A stretch of DNA of 64,000 nucleotides, from positions 1-64,000 of the forward strand of contig NZ_LAVA02000019.1 in NCBI RefSeq assembly GCF_000974985.2, given 5' to 3'. A model generated the notes under the pieces. The model was not told where the DNA came from. It saw only the letters and a list, made by a program, of their open reading frames with translations, and made no database searches. Each line of letters opens with the position of its first letter. The first letter of the stretch is position 1. This document shows, one piece after another, positions 35,201-43,714 of the stretch. The stretch comes from Streptomyces mangrovisoli (GTDB lineage: Bacteria; Actinomycetota; Actinomycetes; Streptomycetales; Streptomycetaceae). Made by a program: the position numbers and the translations under genes.

Positions 35201-36132
35201 TGGCCACGGTGGACATGCGGTTCCACGGAACCACCACCACGCCGAGCGGGGAGTACCGGACGGTCTTCCGCCCGTACCGCAAGTACGGCTCCGGGTACCT
35301 GCTGCCGCTGGACGTGCCCGGCACGCGTACCGACTACCTGTCGGCGCAGCCGGGAACTCAGTGGGTGGAGACACTGGCCACCGGGCCGAAGTCGATCCTC
35401 TCCTCCCAGGAGTCGCGGACCACGTACAAGCCGGGTTCGCGTCAGGTCCGCGACTGGTTCGGGCCGGTGACCCGCCCCGCCAACGGCGGCACCTACTGGT
35501 GGTCGTACCGGCAGAAGACGTTCCTGGCGTTCAACGTCCAGCCCTGGTCGGACAGCGGTGAGGGCCATGGCGGTGTCATCCAGTCCGGCTACGACAACAC
35601 CACGACCACCCTCAAGGCGTACGAGGACGGGGTGCTGCGCAAGACGAGCAGTTCGTCGGCGGTCACGCTGACCGGGGTCCCGAGCACCCCGTCGGTCTAC
35701 ACCTTCGACCTGACGGCGGACCGCGACGCGGCGGCCTACCGGCTGTCCACGCACACCCACACGGTGTGGCAGGTGAAGTCCGACCCGGTCACCAGCGCGA
35801 CGGAGTCCGACCGGATGGCGGTGCTGCAGATGGGCTACGGCGTCGACACGGACCTCGCGGGTGACGCCCGCGGCGGCCGCCAGACGCTCACCCTGACGCC
35901 CCGTCACCTCGCGGACGCGGTGGGCACTGGCACGGTCCAGGGCGCCTCGCTGTCGGTGTCGTACGACGACGGAACCACCTGGCAGCCCGTCAAGGTCACA
36001 GGTAAGTCCGGCACTTGGACGGCCTCCTTCGACGCGCCGCACACGGGTTACGTCTCACTGAAGGCCGAGGGCTGGGACGACGCGGGCAACCGCATCAGCC
36101 AGGAGGTGATCCGTGCCTACGGCCTCAAGTAG
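32263..36132 (+). CDS. secreted subtilisin-like (S8) serine protease, large
   Basis: A 1289-residue precursor. The N-terminus has RRRHRRALVAAAGTVAVLTS and an AxA-type cleavage region, so it is exported. A pro-region follows, including a (TG)n stretch at residues 58-69 encoded by an ACCGGC hexamer repeat. The catalytic triad is clear: Asp266 (VAVLDTGAD), His298 (GHGTHTAS), Asn395 as oxyanion residue (AAGNSG) and Ser470 (SGTSMATPHVAG). After residue 510 come beta-rich domains, and a protease-associated (PA) domain lies near 850-950 (IALVTRSDAI to LLVVVNDGPG). It likely degrades extracellular protein. AGGAA precedes ATG 32263. It appears monocistronic. Confidence 0.92.
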   Translation: MTYLIPPRRRHRRALVAAAGTVAVLTSLAGPTGSAAANEPSSAVAAHPAATTDVTTVTGTGTGTGTGTGEHTVTLLTGDVVRVTDAGGGKQTADVTRPPGATGGVRTETVDGDLYVYPDEVQPYLAADRLDKRLFDVTSLIEQGYDDAHSTGIPLILSYGAKTAAEDRATPTGATRVRSLPTIRGAAVRATKKRARTVWKSIAPAATAATPGTTGTASARLGDGLSKVWLDGRVKATLKDTTAQIGADTAWANGYDGKGVKVAVLDTGADFNHPDLDGRISASQSFVPDESVQDGHGHGTHTASTVGGSGAASDGAEKGVAPGADLLIGKVLSDDGYGEDSWIIAGMEWAVDQGARVVSMSLGSSDPSDGTDPLSQTVNGLTEKSGALFVIAAGNSGSEASMGAPGVADDALTVAAVDSTDKRASFSSQGPRLTDYALKPDISAPGVNVLAAKAGGSAATGWYQTMSGTSMATPHVAGAAALLAQEHPDWKAQQLKDALMSTSKELSSYTTYQVGSGRVDVAAATAATVTATGSAYFGIDTWPHDDSTPRDRTVTYTNTGDSEAELRLSLNASVAGGPYDTDPTAGKGTPAPDGMFTLSADTVTVPAHGTATVTATADPGLGADGRRYLGQITAKDGSGATLARTQVGLYREDARHNLNITLKDRSGTPAAGWVEIQKLGSTEDPSYATVDDSGKVTLRLREGSYSVMTYLDVAGSHGPDSVGMALMGDPEVTLDRDRDVALDASRTREVTARVPRRTEDRTLSMNWYRADGSAENAYGVGVVEVQYLLGSTVDSMFVLPTRKATTGTFEYETRWRKAYPLISLTDDGRRIQVLGQARSAAYDGTGRLDVVHAGTGTPDEYAGLKVKGRIALVTRSDAISAPARAQAAADAGASLLVVVNDGPGKLMESVGTASGGNSAVPVVSVTARDGASLIVEARRGRLRLDVEGVPNSPYVYDLSDPHTGQIPSTGLTYRPRASELATVDMRFHGTTTTPSGEYRTVFRPYRKYGSGYLLPLDVPGTRTDYLSAQPGTQWVETLATGPKSILSSQESRTTYKPGSRQVRDWFGPVTRPANGGTYWWSYRQKTFLAFNVQPWSDSGEGHGGVIQSGYDNTTTTLKAYEDGVLRKTSSSSAVTLTGVPSTPSVYTFDLTADRDAAAYRLSTHTHTVWQVKSDPVTSATESDRMAVLQMGYGVDTDLAGDARGGRQTLTLTPRHLADAVGTGTVQGASLSVSYDDGTTWQPVKVTGKSGTWTASFDAPHTGYVSLKAEGWDDAGNRISQEVIRAYGLK

Positions 36133-36170
36133 CCGCCTCTGAACGGGATACGGGGGCCACCGACCCCCCT

Positions 36171-36209
36171 CCGTCCGTCACGCTCCCCACACCCCCGCGT
36201 GACGGACGG
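36171..36209 (+). terminator. terminator after the subtilase gene
   Basis: Perfect 13-bp arms (CCGTCCGTCACGC and its complement) around a 13-nt loop, 39 bp after the stop codon. No T-run. Confidence 0.65.
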
Positions 36210-36265
36210 ATCGGCGGCCTCCGTATCCTCTCGGGACTTCACTCGATCGACCACGAGGAGGTCCC

Positions 36266-37351
36266 GTGCTCTCGGTGCTCGGGCTCGGCCCGGCCGAAGA
36301 GGAGATCTACCGCCTCCTGGTGTCCCGGTCCGGCGCCACCGCCGAACAACTCGCGGACGAGACCGGGCGCATGCCCGGCGAGACACTGAAGCTGCTCGTC
36401 ACCCTGGCGGCGCGCGGCCTGGCCGCGGCCCCCTCCGACGAGGAGGAGGGCGCTGCGGCCGGCTGGGACGCGCCGGAACGCCGGGACGGGGCCGCGGGCA
36501 TGACGCACGGGGTGCACGATGCGGGCGGGACCGGTCAGGACGCCGGGCCGAGTCCCGCCACCGTCTTCACCGCCGCACCCCCGGCGGTCGCCCTCGGCGG
36601 TACGTTACGACAGCGCCGCGACGACCTCCGCGCCGCCGAGGAGGCCCTGCTCGCGCTCACCGAGGAGTACCGCAACGCGGCCTCGGGCGGCAGCGTCGTC
36701 GAGGTCATCACCGACCCGGCCGCCGTACGGCACCGCTTCATGCAGCTCCAGGAGTCCGCCCGGCACGAGATCCGGGCCATGATGGTGCCCGAGTCCACCG
36801 TCGTCCAGCGGGAACACAACACCGCCGAGCACGCCGGGATACGGCGGGGCGTGCTCTACCGCACCATCGTGCAGCGCGACATGCTCGGCCTGCCGGGCCT
36901 GGTCGACGAGGCGCTCTCCGCCCTGGCCCACGGCCAGCAGGTCAGCGTCGCCGACCACGTGCCGGTGAAGTTCATGATCGCCGATCGCGAACTGGCCATG
37001 CTCCCGCTGCTCCCCGGCCGCCGCACCTCCCCCGCCTCCATCCTGGTGCACCACTCCGGGATGCTGGAGGCGCTGGTCGCCTACTTCGAACTCGCCTGGG
37101 AGCGCGCCTATCCGCTCTCCCCGAACACCGTCGACGGCGGCCTCACCGAGGGCCGCTCCGACGCGCTGGACGAGATGGACGCCCGCGTCCTCGCCCTCGT
37201 CCTGGCCGGCCTCACCGACCAGGCCGCCGCCGGTCAACTGGGCGTCTCCCGCCGCACGGTTCAGCGCCGCATCGGCGAACTGATGCTGAAGGCGGGGGCG
37301 GAGAGCCGCATCCAGCTCGGCTGGATCGCGGCGCGCCGGGGCTGGGCGTAG
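36266..37351 (+). CDS. TrmB-type/LuxR-type double-HTH regulator
   Basis: A 361-residue regulator. The N-terminus (SVLGLGPAEEEIYRLLVSRS) resembles the TrmB winged helix. A glycine/aspartate-rich linker follows, then a sensor region with VVEVITDPAAVRHRFMQLQ and EIRAMMVPEST. The C-terminus is a LuxR-like helix-turn-helix (DARVLALVLAGLTDQAAAGQ, then LGVSRRTVQRRIGEL). This layout is common in Streptomyces orphan regulators. GTG 36266 follows GAGGAGG by 5 bp. The neighbouring protease could be a target, but no operator was identified. Confidence 0.82.
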   Translation: MLSVLGLGPAEEEIYRLLVSRSGATAEQLADETGRMPGETLKLLVTLAARGLAAAPSDEEEGAAAGWDAPERRDGAAGMTHGVHDAGGTGQDAGPSPATVFTAAPPAVALGGTLRQRRDDLRAAEEALLALTEEYRNAASGGSVVEVITDPAAVRHRFMQLQESARHEIRAMMVPESTVVQREHNTAEHAGIRRGVLYRTIVQRDMLGLPGLVDEALSALAHGQQVSVADHVPVKFMIADRELAMLPLLPGRRTSPASILVHHSGMLEALVAYFELAWERAYPLSPNTVDGGLTEGRSDALDEMDARVLALVLAGLTDQAAAGQLGVSRRTVQRRIGELMLKAGAESRIQLGWIAARRGWA

Positions 37352-37431
37352 GCGAACGAGGGGAGGCTGAGCCTCCTCCGTCCGGACAGGGGTAGGGCTA
37401 ACCCCCGGCCCAAGACGCCGGTCCGCCGCAC

Positions 37432-37464
37432 TGCACAGGCCCCTGTGCACAGACGACTGTGTAC
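37432..37464 (+). promoter_or_regulatory. overlapping dyads and -10 of the ArsR-type gene
   Basis: TGCACAGG-cc-CCTGTGCA (37432-37449) is a perfect dyad, and GTGCACAG-acga-CTGTGTAC (37445-37464) overlaps it with one mismatch. GACTGT (37455-37460) ends 6 nt before ATG 37467 and may be the -10, placing the dyads directly over the promoter. Confidence 0.6.
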
Positions 37465-37466
37465 GC

Positions 37467-38309
37467 ATGGCACAGGAACCCGGCACCCCCGGACCCGGAC
37501 CCCGCACGCCCGCCGGGCGCCCGCCCGCCGCACCCGCGCCCGCCGCGCACGAGCCGGCCGGTCAGGCACCGGCCGCGCACGCGCCGGTCGGCCCGGCACC
37601 GGCCGAGCCCGCGCCCGGTCGGGTCGAGATCTCCGATCTCGCCGCCCTCACCGCGCTCGCGCATCCGCGGCGGCAGCGCATGTTCGAGCACCTCAGCCTG
37701 TACGGCCCCGCGACCTCCGCGACGCTCGCACGGGCGCTCGGCCTCAACACCGGTTCCACCAGCTACCACTTGCGGGAACTCGCCCGGTACGGCTTCGTGG
37801 AGGAGACCGCGCGGACGCCGAAGACGCAGGGCGCGGTCGGCGGGCGGGAGCGATGGTGGCGGGCGGTCCCGGGGGACCGCCGGTTCCCGCCGCGCAGCAG
37901 GCAGAGCCCCGAGATGCGGCTCGTCCTGGACGAACTCGACCACCGGGCCCACGCCGCCGACGTACGGCTCTACGAGCAGGTGCGGCAAGACACCCCCGAC
38001 GACGACCCCTGGTCGGACGCCTTCCCCCACTCACGCGGCAGCATCCGGCTCACGCTCCCCGAACTGAGCGCGTTCTTCGAGGAGTACATCGCCCTGATCA
38101 ACCGCTACAAGCGGCCCGCGGCCGACACCCCGCCCGGTGCGCGCACCGTGCTCACCCGGTTCCTCGCCTTCCCGGCACCGGCCGTCGACGGTCACGGCCC
38201 GCGCGACGAGCACGCCGATCGGACGGATCACGGCGACCCGGCCGGCCCTGATGTCCTCCCCGCGCAGACCACCAACCCATCCAACCCGAAGGGGACCGAG
38301 CCCTCATGA
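37467..38309 (+). CDS. ArsR-like winged-helix regulator of the FtsX operon
   Basis: A 280-residue protein. Residues 1-50 are an Ala/Pro repeat tail. The winged helix follows: AALTALAHPRRQRMFEHLSL, then TSATLARALGLNTGSTSYHL and RELARYGFVEE. The C-terminal half resembles the region found in Streptomyces HTH proteins paired with transporters (LVLDELDHRAHAADVRLYEQ, LPELSAFFEEYIALINRYKR). No ribosome site is present and a -10-like hexamer ends 6 nt upstream, so leaderless translation is likely. It overlaps the FtsX-type permease gene by 4 bp. Confidence 0.82.
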   Translation: MAQEPGTPGPGPRTPAGRPPAAPAPAAHEPAGQAPAAHAPVGPAPAEPAPGRVEISDLAALTALAHPRRQRMFEHLSLYGPATSATLARALGLNTGSTSYHLRELARYGFVEETARTPKTQGAVGGRERWWRAVPGDRRFPPRSRQSPEMRLVLDELDHRAHAADVRLYEQVRQDTPDDDPWSDAFPHSRGSIRLTLPELSAFFEEYIALINRYKRPAADTPPGARTVLTRFLAFPAPAVDGHGPRDEHADRTDHGDPAGPDVLPAQTTNPSNPKGTEPS

Positions 38310-40834
38310 TGCTGCGCTACGCCCTCAGGTCGGTCCGGGCCCGCAAGGCCGGGTTCCTCGGCGCCTTTCTCGCCCTGATGTGCGCTGCCGCCCTCGTCAC
38401 CGCCTGCGGCACGCTCCTGGAGACCGGGCTGCGCGGGAGCGTCCGTACCGAGCGCTACGCCGCCACCCCCGTCGTCGTCTCGGGCGACCAGAACGTCCAC
38501 CGGACCACCGTCACGCACAAGAAGGGCAAGACCAAGACCAAGCGCAAGGCGAAGCCCATCGCCGAGCGCGCCTGGCTGCCGGAGCGACTGGAGACCACCC
38601 TCGCGCACACCGCGGGAGTCGCCCGGGTAGTGCCCGAACTGACCTTCCTCGCGCAGCCGTTGACACCCGGCGGGACAGGCGGCCGGAGCACCTACGGGCA
38701 CGCCTGGGACTCGGCGGTCCTCACGCCCTACCGGCTGACCGCCGGCACCGCGCCCCAGGCCGCGACCGACGTCGTCGTCGACTCCTGGCTCGCCGGGCAC
38801 GCCCACCTGAAGGTCGACAGCCGCCTCACCGTCCAGTCGACGCGGGCACCACGCACCTACCGGGTCTCCGGAGTCGCGGCGCCCGCGACGGACGTACGGC
38901 ACCAGACGTCACTGTTCTTCTCCACGGCCGAGGCACGCAGGCTGGCCCGACACCCCGGGCAGGTCTCCGCGTTCGGCGTGCTTCCCGAGAGGGGCACGCA
39001 CACCTCGCGCCTGCACCAGGACGTGGCGAGGGCCCTGCACGGCACCACGGCGCAGGTCGCCGACGGGGACGCCCGAGGCAAGGCGGAGTTCCTGGACGCC
39101 GCCGCCGCGCGCACCGAACTGGTCGGCGTCGGCGGCGCCATGGGCGGCACCTCGCTGCTCGTGGCGGTGCTCGTCGTCGTCGGCACCTTCGCGCTCACCG
39201 TGCAGCAGCGGCACCGCGAACTCGCCCTGCTCCGCGCCGTCGCCGCCGACTCGGGACAGATCCGCAGGCTGCTGGGCCGTGAGGCGCTGATCGTCGGTGG
39301 GGCCGCCGGGGCCGTGGGGGCGTTGCTCGGGCTGCCGCTGGGCAGTTGGCTGCACGCCAGGTTCGTCTCGATGGGCGCCGTGCCCGCGACGCTCCGGCAC
39401 ACCGGCGGTGTCCTCCCCGCTTGTGCCGGCTTCGCGGCGACGCTGATCGGAGCCTGGGCCGCCGCCCGGGTCGCCTCGCGCCGGGTCGCCCGCATCCGGC
39501 CCGCCGAGGCGCTCGCCGAGTCCCGCGGCGAGCCCGCCTCGCCGTCGTGGGGGCGGGTCCTCGCCGGACTGCTCCTGCTGGCCGGCGGCACGGTCCTCGT
39601 CGTCGTCCTCACCTCACTGCACACCGAGGGCGCGTCGACCCCCGTGACGTTCCTGGCCGTCGTCGTCCTGGCGACCGCCGTCGCGCTGCTGGGCCCGCTG
39701 CTGGTGAAGGGGGCCCTGCTGCTCCTCGGCGGCCCGCTGCGGCGCACCGGTCCGGGCGGCCGGCTCGCCGCGGCGAACCTGCGCGGCAACGCCGCCCGCA
39801 TGGCCTCCGTCGTCACCCCCCTCACCCTCCTCGTCGGCATGACCTGCACGGTGCTGTTCGCGCAGCCCACCCTCGCCGACGCCGCCCGCGCCCAGGCGCG
39901 CGAGGGCGTGCGCGCCCAGTGGGTCGTCGTACCGACCGGACCGGGCGTACCGGCCGAGGCCGCACGGCGGTTGCGGGCGCGCCACGACGTGGCCACCGAA
40001 GTGGTGCGTACGACCGTCCGCGTCGGACTGGACAAGTACGCGGCGCAGGGCGTGACCCCGGCGGGACTCACCCGCACCTGGGACCCCGGCGTCGTCGCCG
40101 GCTCCCTCGACCGGCTGGCGGAGCACACCGTCGCGGTCAGCGAACTGGTGGCGAGGCAGCGCCACTTGAGGCCCGGCAGCACGCTGGGGCTCACCCTCGG
40201 CGACGGCACGCCCGTCACGCTGACCGTCACCGCCGTCTACAGCAGGGGGCTCGGCTTCGGAGACCTCACCCTCGCGCACGACCTGGTGGCCCGCCACGTC
40301 GACAACCCCCTCGCGGTCTCGGTCCTCGTCGCCACCGGCCGGACGCGGTCGCAGGTCGCGGCCTCACTGCGCGACACCCCCGCCGTCCGGGTCGTCACCC
40401 CGGAGACGGCCGACCGTCTCCAGGCGGTGCGGCAGCAGCAGAACGCGGGGGTCGGCCTCCTCGCCATGGGGCTGGTGCTGGCCTTCACCGCCATCGCCGC
40501 CGTCAACACGCTCGCGCTGTCGGTCTCCGAGCGGGTCCGTGAGTTCGCGCTGCTGCGACTCGCGGGAGCCACCCGTCGGCAGGTGCTGCGGATGCTGCGC
40601 GCCGAGGCGCTCGCGGTGCTGCTCCTCGCCACCGTGCTCGGCAGCGGCATCGCCCTCGCGGTCCTGACCGCGTTCAGCGTCGGCATGACCGGCCGCGCCG
40701 CCCCCGCCGTCCCCGCGGCACCGTACGTCGCCGTCGTGGCCGTCGCCGGACTCCTCGCCCTGGCCGCCACCGCCCTGCCCGGCCGCGCGGCACTCCGCGT
40801 CCGCGCGGTGACGGTGGCCACCGCGCGGGAGTGA
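38306..40834 (+). CDS. FtsX-like ABC transporter permease
   Basis: An 842-residue permease of the MacB/FtsX class with about ten membrane helices: one at the N-terminus (AGFLGAFLALMCAAALVTAC), an extracellular MacB-like region to about 270, then two FtsX cores (QQRHRELALLRAVAADSGQI and ERVREFALLRLAGATRRQVL). It would pair with an ABC ATPase in a mechanotransmission or lipoprotein/peptide export system. Such permeases normally sit next to their ATPase, but none is in this operon; only the ArsR-like regulator is coupled to it (ATGA). The ATPase could be elsewhere in the genome. Confidence 0.87.
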   Translation: MMLRYALRSVRARKAGFLGAFLALMCAAALVTACGTLLETGLRGSVRTERYAATPVVVSGDQNVHRTTVTHKKGKTKTKRKAKPIAERAWLPERLETTLAHTAGVARVVPELTFLAQPLTPGGTGGRSTYGHAWDSAVLTPYRLTAGTAPQAATDVVVDSWLAGHAHLKVDSRLTVQSTRAPRTYRVSGVAAPATDVRHQTSLFFSTAEARRLARHPGQVSAFGVLPERGTHTSRLHQDVARALHGTTAQVADGDARGKAEFLDAAAARTELVGVGGAMGGTSLLVAVLVVVGTFALTVQQRHRELALLRAVAADSGQIRRLLGREALIVGGAAGAVGALLGLPLGSWLHARFVSMGAVPATLRHTGGVLPACAGFAATLIGAWAAARVASRRVARIRPAEALAESRGEPASPSWGRVLAGLLLLAGGTVLVVVLTSLHTEGASTPVTFLAVVVLATAVALLGPLLVKGALLLLGGPLRRTGPGGRLAAANLRGNAARMASVVTPLTLLVGMTCTVLFAQPTLADAARAQAREGVRAQWVVVPTGPGVPAEAARRLRARHDVATEVVRTTVRVGLDKYAAQGVTPAGLTRTWDPGVVAGSLDRLAEHTVAVSELVARQRHLRPGSTLGLTLGDGTPVTLTVTAVYSRGLGFGDLTLAHDLVARHVDNPLAVSVLVATGRTRSQVAASLRDTPAVRVVTPETADRLQAVRQQQNAGVGLLAMGLVLAFTAIAAVNTLALSVSERVREFALLRLAGATRRQVLRMLRAEALAVLLLATVLGSGIALAVLTAFSVGMTGRAAPAVPAAPYVAVVAVAGLLALAATALPGRAALRVRAVTVATARE

Positions 40835-40851
40835 CGTCGCGCCGACCCTCC

Positions 40852-40857
40852 TATACT
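40852..40857 (+). promoter_or_regulatory. -10 candidate for the lipoprotein gene
   Basis: TATACT is a near-consensus -10 located 46 nt before ATG 40903 in the gap after the permease gene. The only -35-like sequence (GTGACG at 40831) is 15 bp away, so the call is tentative. Confidence 0.4.
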
Positions 40858-40902
40858 GCCGCGAACAGGGGGCCCCGGCGCCCTCTGAGCAGGGGGGTCG
40901 GC

Positions 40903-41433
40903 ATGGGGTTCGGCGTGTCGCGGCCGGTGTTGCGGGGGCTCGCCCTCACCGTCGGGGCCGTGGTGTGCACGACGGGGCTCACAGGGTGCACGGTGCCCGT
41001 CGACGCGGTCACCGGCATCTCCGTGACCTCCGACGGCCATCTGCTGGGCGTCATCATGGTGTGCGGGCATCACATCGACGGCGCGCTCCTGTACGTCGAC
41101 AGCGACGACGTCGACAAGTCGGTGACCGTCGGCTCCTGGACGGCGCCGCACAAGCTCACGGCCGGACTCACCACCTGGACGCTCGACCCGGTCTCCGCCG
41201 GCTGGACGGCCGACCCGCCCCTCGCACCGCTCACCGACGGGACCACGTACAGCCTCTACGGCTGGACCGAGGACGACTCGTGGTCGGCGACGGAGGTCAC
41301 CTTCACCCTGGCCGACCGGGCCCGCCTCACCCCCGGCAGGGTCCGCTACGACTCCGTCTCCGACAACGGCGACGAGGCGGAAGTCACCGTGTCCATGAAG
41401 GAGTTCGAGGCGAGGGCCTGCCAGGAGTCCTGA
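40903..41433 (+). CDS. small secreted lipoprotein
   Basis: A 176-residue protein with a lipoprotein signal: basic start, hydrophobic LALTVGAVVCTTG and lipobox LTGC with the acylated cysteine at residue 29. The mature part has VMVCGHHIDGALLYVD, GLTTWTLDP and TTYSLYGWTEDDSWSATEV, resembling short beta-rich lipoproteins of Streptomyces with no known role. ATG 40903 follows AGGGGGG; an earlier in-frame ATG at 40831 would destroy the signal peptide. It would be anchored outside the membrane. Confidence 0.8.
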   Translation: MGFGVSRPVLRGLALTVGAVVCTTGLTGCTVPVDAVTGISVTSDGHLLGVIMVCGHHIDGALLYVDSDDVDKSVTVGSWTAPHKLTAGLTTWTLDPVSAGWTADPPLAPLTDGTTYSLYGWTEDDSWSATEVTFTLADRARLTPGRVRYDSVSDNGDEAEVTVSMKEFEARACQES

Positions 41434-41468
41434 AGCCGTCGACCACCGGGCCGAGGACCCGGCCCCCG

Positions 41469-41474
41469 TATGAT
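41469..41474 (+). promoter_or_regulatory. -10 element of a leaderless gene
   Basis: TATGAT ends 6 nt before ATG 41481; no ribosome site is present. Confidence 0.55.
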
Positions 41475-41480
41475 CACGCC

Positions 41481-41966
41481 ATGACTGCCGATGCGCCGCT
41501 GACCAGGGAATCGTTCCGCCGCCTGAAGCCGATCAGTGTGCCCAGGACGATGGAACAGCCGCCGGGCCGCGTCTGGACCGACGAGGAGTGGGACCGCATC
41601 AGCCGGGGTTACCACGCCCGCGACATGGACGAGAAGTGGAACGTCTACGCCGACGGCGACGTCCTGTTCCTCCACCGGAGCTGGACCGGGCGCGGTGTCT
41701 ACGAGGCGACCTTCACGCCCCTCGCCGACGGTGGGAGAAGAATCACGACGGCCGTGGTGGAGTCCGACGCCCCGAAGTACCGCAACACGAGCGAGGAGTA
41801 CGACCGCCTGATGCTCGAACTCGTCGTGTCCGCGATCGTCCTGGGCGAGCCCGCCGAGGAACTGCGCGCCGGTCTGGTGGAGTTGACGACTCGGATGTCG
41901 GGCAGGAGCGACCTTCCGGCGGGCGTGGTCCAGCACAGCGTGGTGGGGTTGCGCACACCGGAGTAG
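41481..41966 (+). CDS. uncharacterised 161-residue protein
   Basis: A soluble alpha/beta protein with repeated aromatic residues: SRGYHARDMDEKWNVYADGD, then VLFLHRSWTGRGVYEATFTP and EEYDRLMLELVVSAIVLGEP. Stand-alone proteins of this look are common in actinomycetes; I know no function. A good -10 and the absence of a ribosome site indicate a leaderless transcript. It is not obviously in an operon with its neighbours. Confidence 0.65.
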   Translation: MTADAPLTRESFRRLKPISVPRTMEQPPGRVWTDEEWDRISRGYHARDMDEKWNVYADGDVLFLHRSWTGRGVYEATFTPLADGGRRITTAVVESDAPKYRNTSEEYDRLMLELVVSAIVLGEPAEELRAGLVELTTRMSGRSDLPAGVVQHSVVGLRTPE

Positions 41967-42064
41967 CCCCGCCCGCCGAAGACGCCGGACGGCGAGGCCG
42001 CCGGCCGCCCTGGGCCCATCGCCCCAGACCCACGCCCCACCCCCCCCCACGCTCTCACCAGGGA

Positions 42065-42070
42065 TATCAT
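42065..42070 (+). promoter_or_regulatory. -10 element of a leaderless gene
   Basis: TATCAT ends 6 nt before ATG 42077; no ribosome site is present. Confidence 0.55.
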
Positions 42071-42076
42071 CGGCCG

Positions 42077-43060
42077 ATGTCGAATCGAGCGGTGGCGGGC
42101 AGTCTGGGCCTGGTACGGGTGCTGGCGCACTGCGGCGGGGATCCGGCGGCCGCATTGCACCATCTCGCGGGTGCCGTCGCGGCCGCGCCGGAGGATCCCG
42201 GACCGTACGCGCTGCTCGCCGAGTTGTGGCGGGACCGGACCCCCGAGCTGACCGGCGCCGTGGAAGGGTCCACCTCCCTGAGGGCCGTGCTGGCACTGTC
42301 GTACGTGAGCTTTCTCGACGGCGACATGGACCGCGCCGCACTGGCGATCGGATCGGTCACGGGTGCGCGGCCGGACGTGGCATGGGCCAGGGCCCCGTGG
42401 TTCGGCGATGAACGCTTCCTCGGTGCGGTGAGCGCCGACGCGCTGGCCGAGGCCGCGTTGCGGACCATGGACCGCGGCCACGACCTGGACAGCGATGCCA
42501 TGCGCGAGCGCCTCCGGCCCTGGTTCGAGGCCATCGAGGCCGTCTCCGCCCGGCAGCCGTCGCCGGAGGCGCTGGCCAGGATGGCGATGATGCTGCGGGC
42601 CTGCGGGCTCACGGACGCGTCGTTCGCCCTGTGCGACCGGGCGGACGCCGTCCAGCGCACGATGATGGTGGAGGTCGTGCGGGCGGGCACCTGGCGCAGG
42701 GTGGGCGATGCACGGCAGGCCGCGGCGGCGTTCGAGCGCGCCCTCGCACTGGACCCGGGCAACTGGTCGCTCCACCTCGACCTCGCCGATCTCCACGCCG
42801 AGCAGGGCGACTTCGCCGCCGCGGCGCGCTGGGCCGGTGAGGGGCTGACGCACGAACCGGCCGAGATCACCCTCCGCGCGGCGGCCGCCGCCTACCGTGC
42901 CCGGCTCTCCGGCTCAGCCGCCGACCTGCGGCAACTCGTCGAACTGGCACCGGACATGCCGAACCCGGCCTACCTCGACCTGCTGCTCGACCACGCCTGC
43001 GCCGGCCCCGGCCTTCCGCCCGAGCTGATCAGCGAGGCCGGCCGCGCGCGAAGGGGCTGA
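42077..43060 (+). CDS. TPR-like protein
   Basis: A 327-residue helical protein with TPR-like units at both ends: LVRVLAHCGGDPAAALHHLA near the N-terminus, and RRVGDARQAAAAFERALALD then LADLHAEQGDFAAAARWAGE around residues 208-260. There is no signal peptide or enzymatic motif. Such proteins usually act as binding scaffolds. Expression is probably leaderless. No partner gene is adjacent. Confidence 0.72.
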   Translation: MSNRAVAGSLGLVRVLAHCGGDPAAALHHLAGAVAAAPEDPGPYALLAELWRDRTPELTGAVEGSTSLRAVLALSYVSFLDGDMDRAALAIGSVTGARPDVAWARAPWFGDERFLGAVSADALAEAALRTMDRGHDLDSDAMRERLRPWFEAIEAVSARQPSPEALARMAMMLRACGLTDASFALCDRADAVQRTMMVEVVRAGTWRRVGDARQAAAAFERALALDPGNWSLHLDLADLHAEQGDFAAAARWAGEGLTHEPAEITLRAAAAAYRARLSGSAADLRQLVELAPDMPNPAYLDLLLDHACAGPGLPPELISEAGRARRG

Positions 43061-43090
43061 GGATCCCGGCCCACCGGCGCGTCCGGGAGG

Positions 43091-43158
43091 TCCGGGGCGT
43101 TCGAGGATCCGGGGCGTTCGAGGGTCCGGGGCGTCCGGAGCGGCCGGAGCGTTCGAGG
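43091..43158. repeat. 17-bp tandem repeat, four copies
   Basis: TCCGGGGCGTTCGAGGA-like units start at 43091, 43108, 43125 and 43142, the last two diverged. They fill the gap between two convergent genes. Confidence 0.8.
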
Positions 43159-43180
43159 TCTCCCGCCTCGCCGCTGACGC

Positions 43181-43636
43181 CTAGTCGCGTATCCGCCCCG
43201 CCAGCCAAGGCGTCAGCGTGGAGCGCCAGATGCGCTCCTTGTAGGTGTCGTCACCGGGCAGGGGGACGATCAGCCAGCATCCCGGCGGGAAGATCCTGCC
43301 CTTCACATGAGCGAGGCCGCCGAGGACCGACCGCAGGAACGCGGGGACGGCGTCGCGGGGTACGTCGTCGAAGGTCACCCCGTCGACCGTGATCCTCGCG
43401 TCGTCCTCGGGATAGAGCTGGACGGTGACCTCGGGCGCGCCGCCCAGTTCGACGAAGGCCTCGTGCGGCAGGGAGCCGTCCGGGTCGAGGACGGTGAAGG
43501 CGCCCGCCGCCGTCCGGCGGGACGTCTGGTCCGCCCCGATGTCGTCGGTGACGGTCATCTCGAGACGGAACTCGTGGGCGATCTCCCGGACCGCCTGGAC
43601 GGCCGCCTCCGTGCTCGCCAGATGCGCGTGAGTCAT
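43181..43636 (-). CDS. uncharacterised 151-residue protein
   Basis: A soluble protein starting MTHAHLASTEAAVQAVREIA. It is predicted alpha/beta (FTVLDPDGSLPHEAFVELGG, EVTVQLYPEDDARITVDGVT, LAHVKGRIFPPGCWLIVPLP) and resembles small immunity-like or unknown actinobacterial proteins, with no family I can name. The ATG at 43636 has CATGAT ending 7 nt upstream and no ribosome site, so it may be leaderless; upstream ATGs exist in frame. Confidence 0.6.
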   Translation of the reverse strand: MTHAHLASTEAAVQAVREIAHEFRLEMTVTDDIGADQTSRRTAAGAFTVLDPDGSLPHEAFVELGGAPEVTVQLYPEDDARITVDGVTFDDVPRDAVPAFLRSVLGGLAHVKGRIFPPGCWLIVPLPGDDTYKERIWRSTLTPWLAGRIRD

Positions 43637-43714
43637 GGACACGATCATGCCGCACGGCGCCGACGGCCCTCGTGGCGGCACCGGCGCTTCACGGCGCCCT
43701 CACACCCGCCTCAC

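Noticed and set aside
31315..36042. A 1575-codon open frame antisense to the subtilase gene
   Set aside because: The plus strand encodes a clear S8 protease with full catalytic triad. The antisense frame is an effect of high GC at third codon positions and has no recognisable domain.
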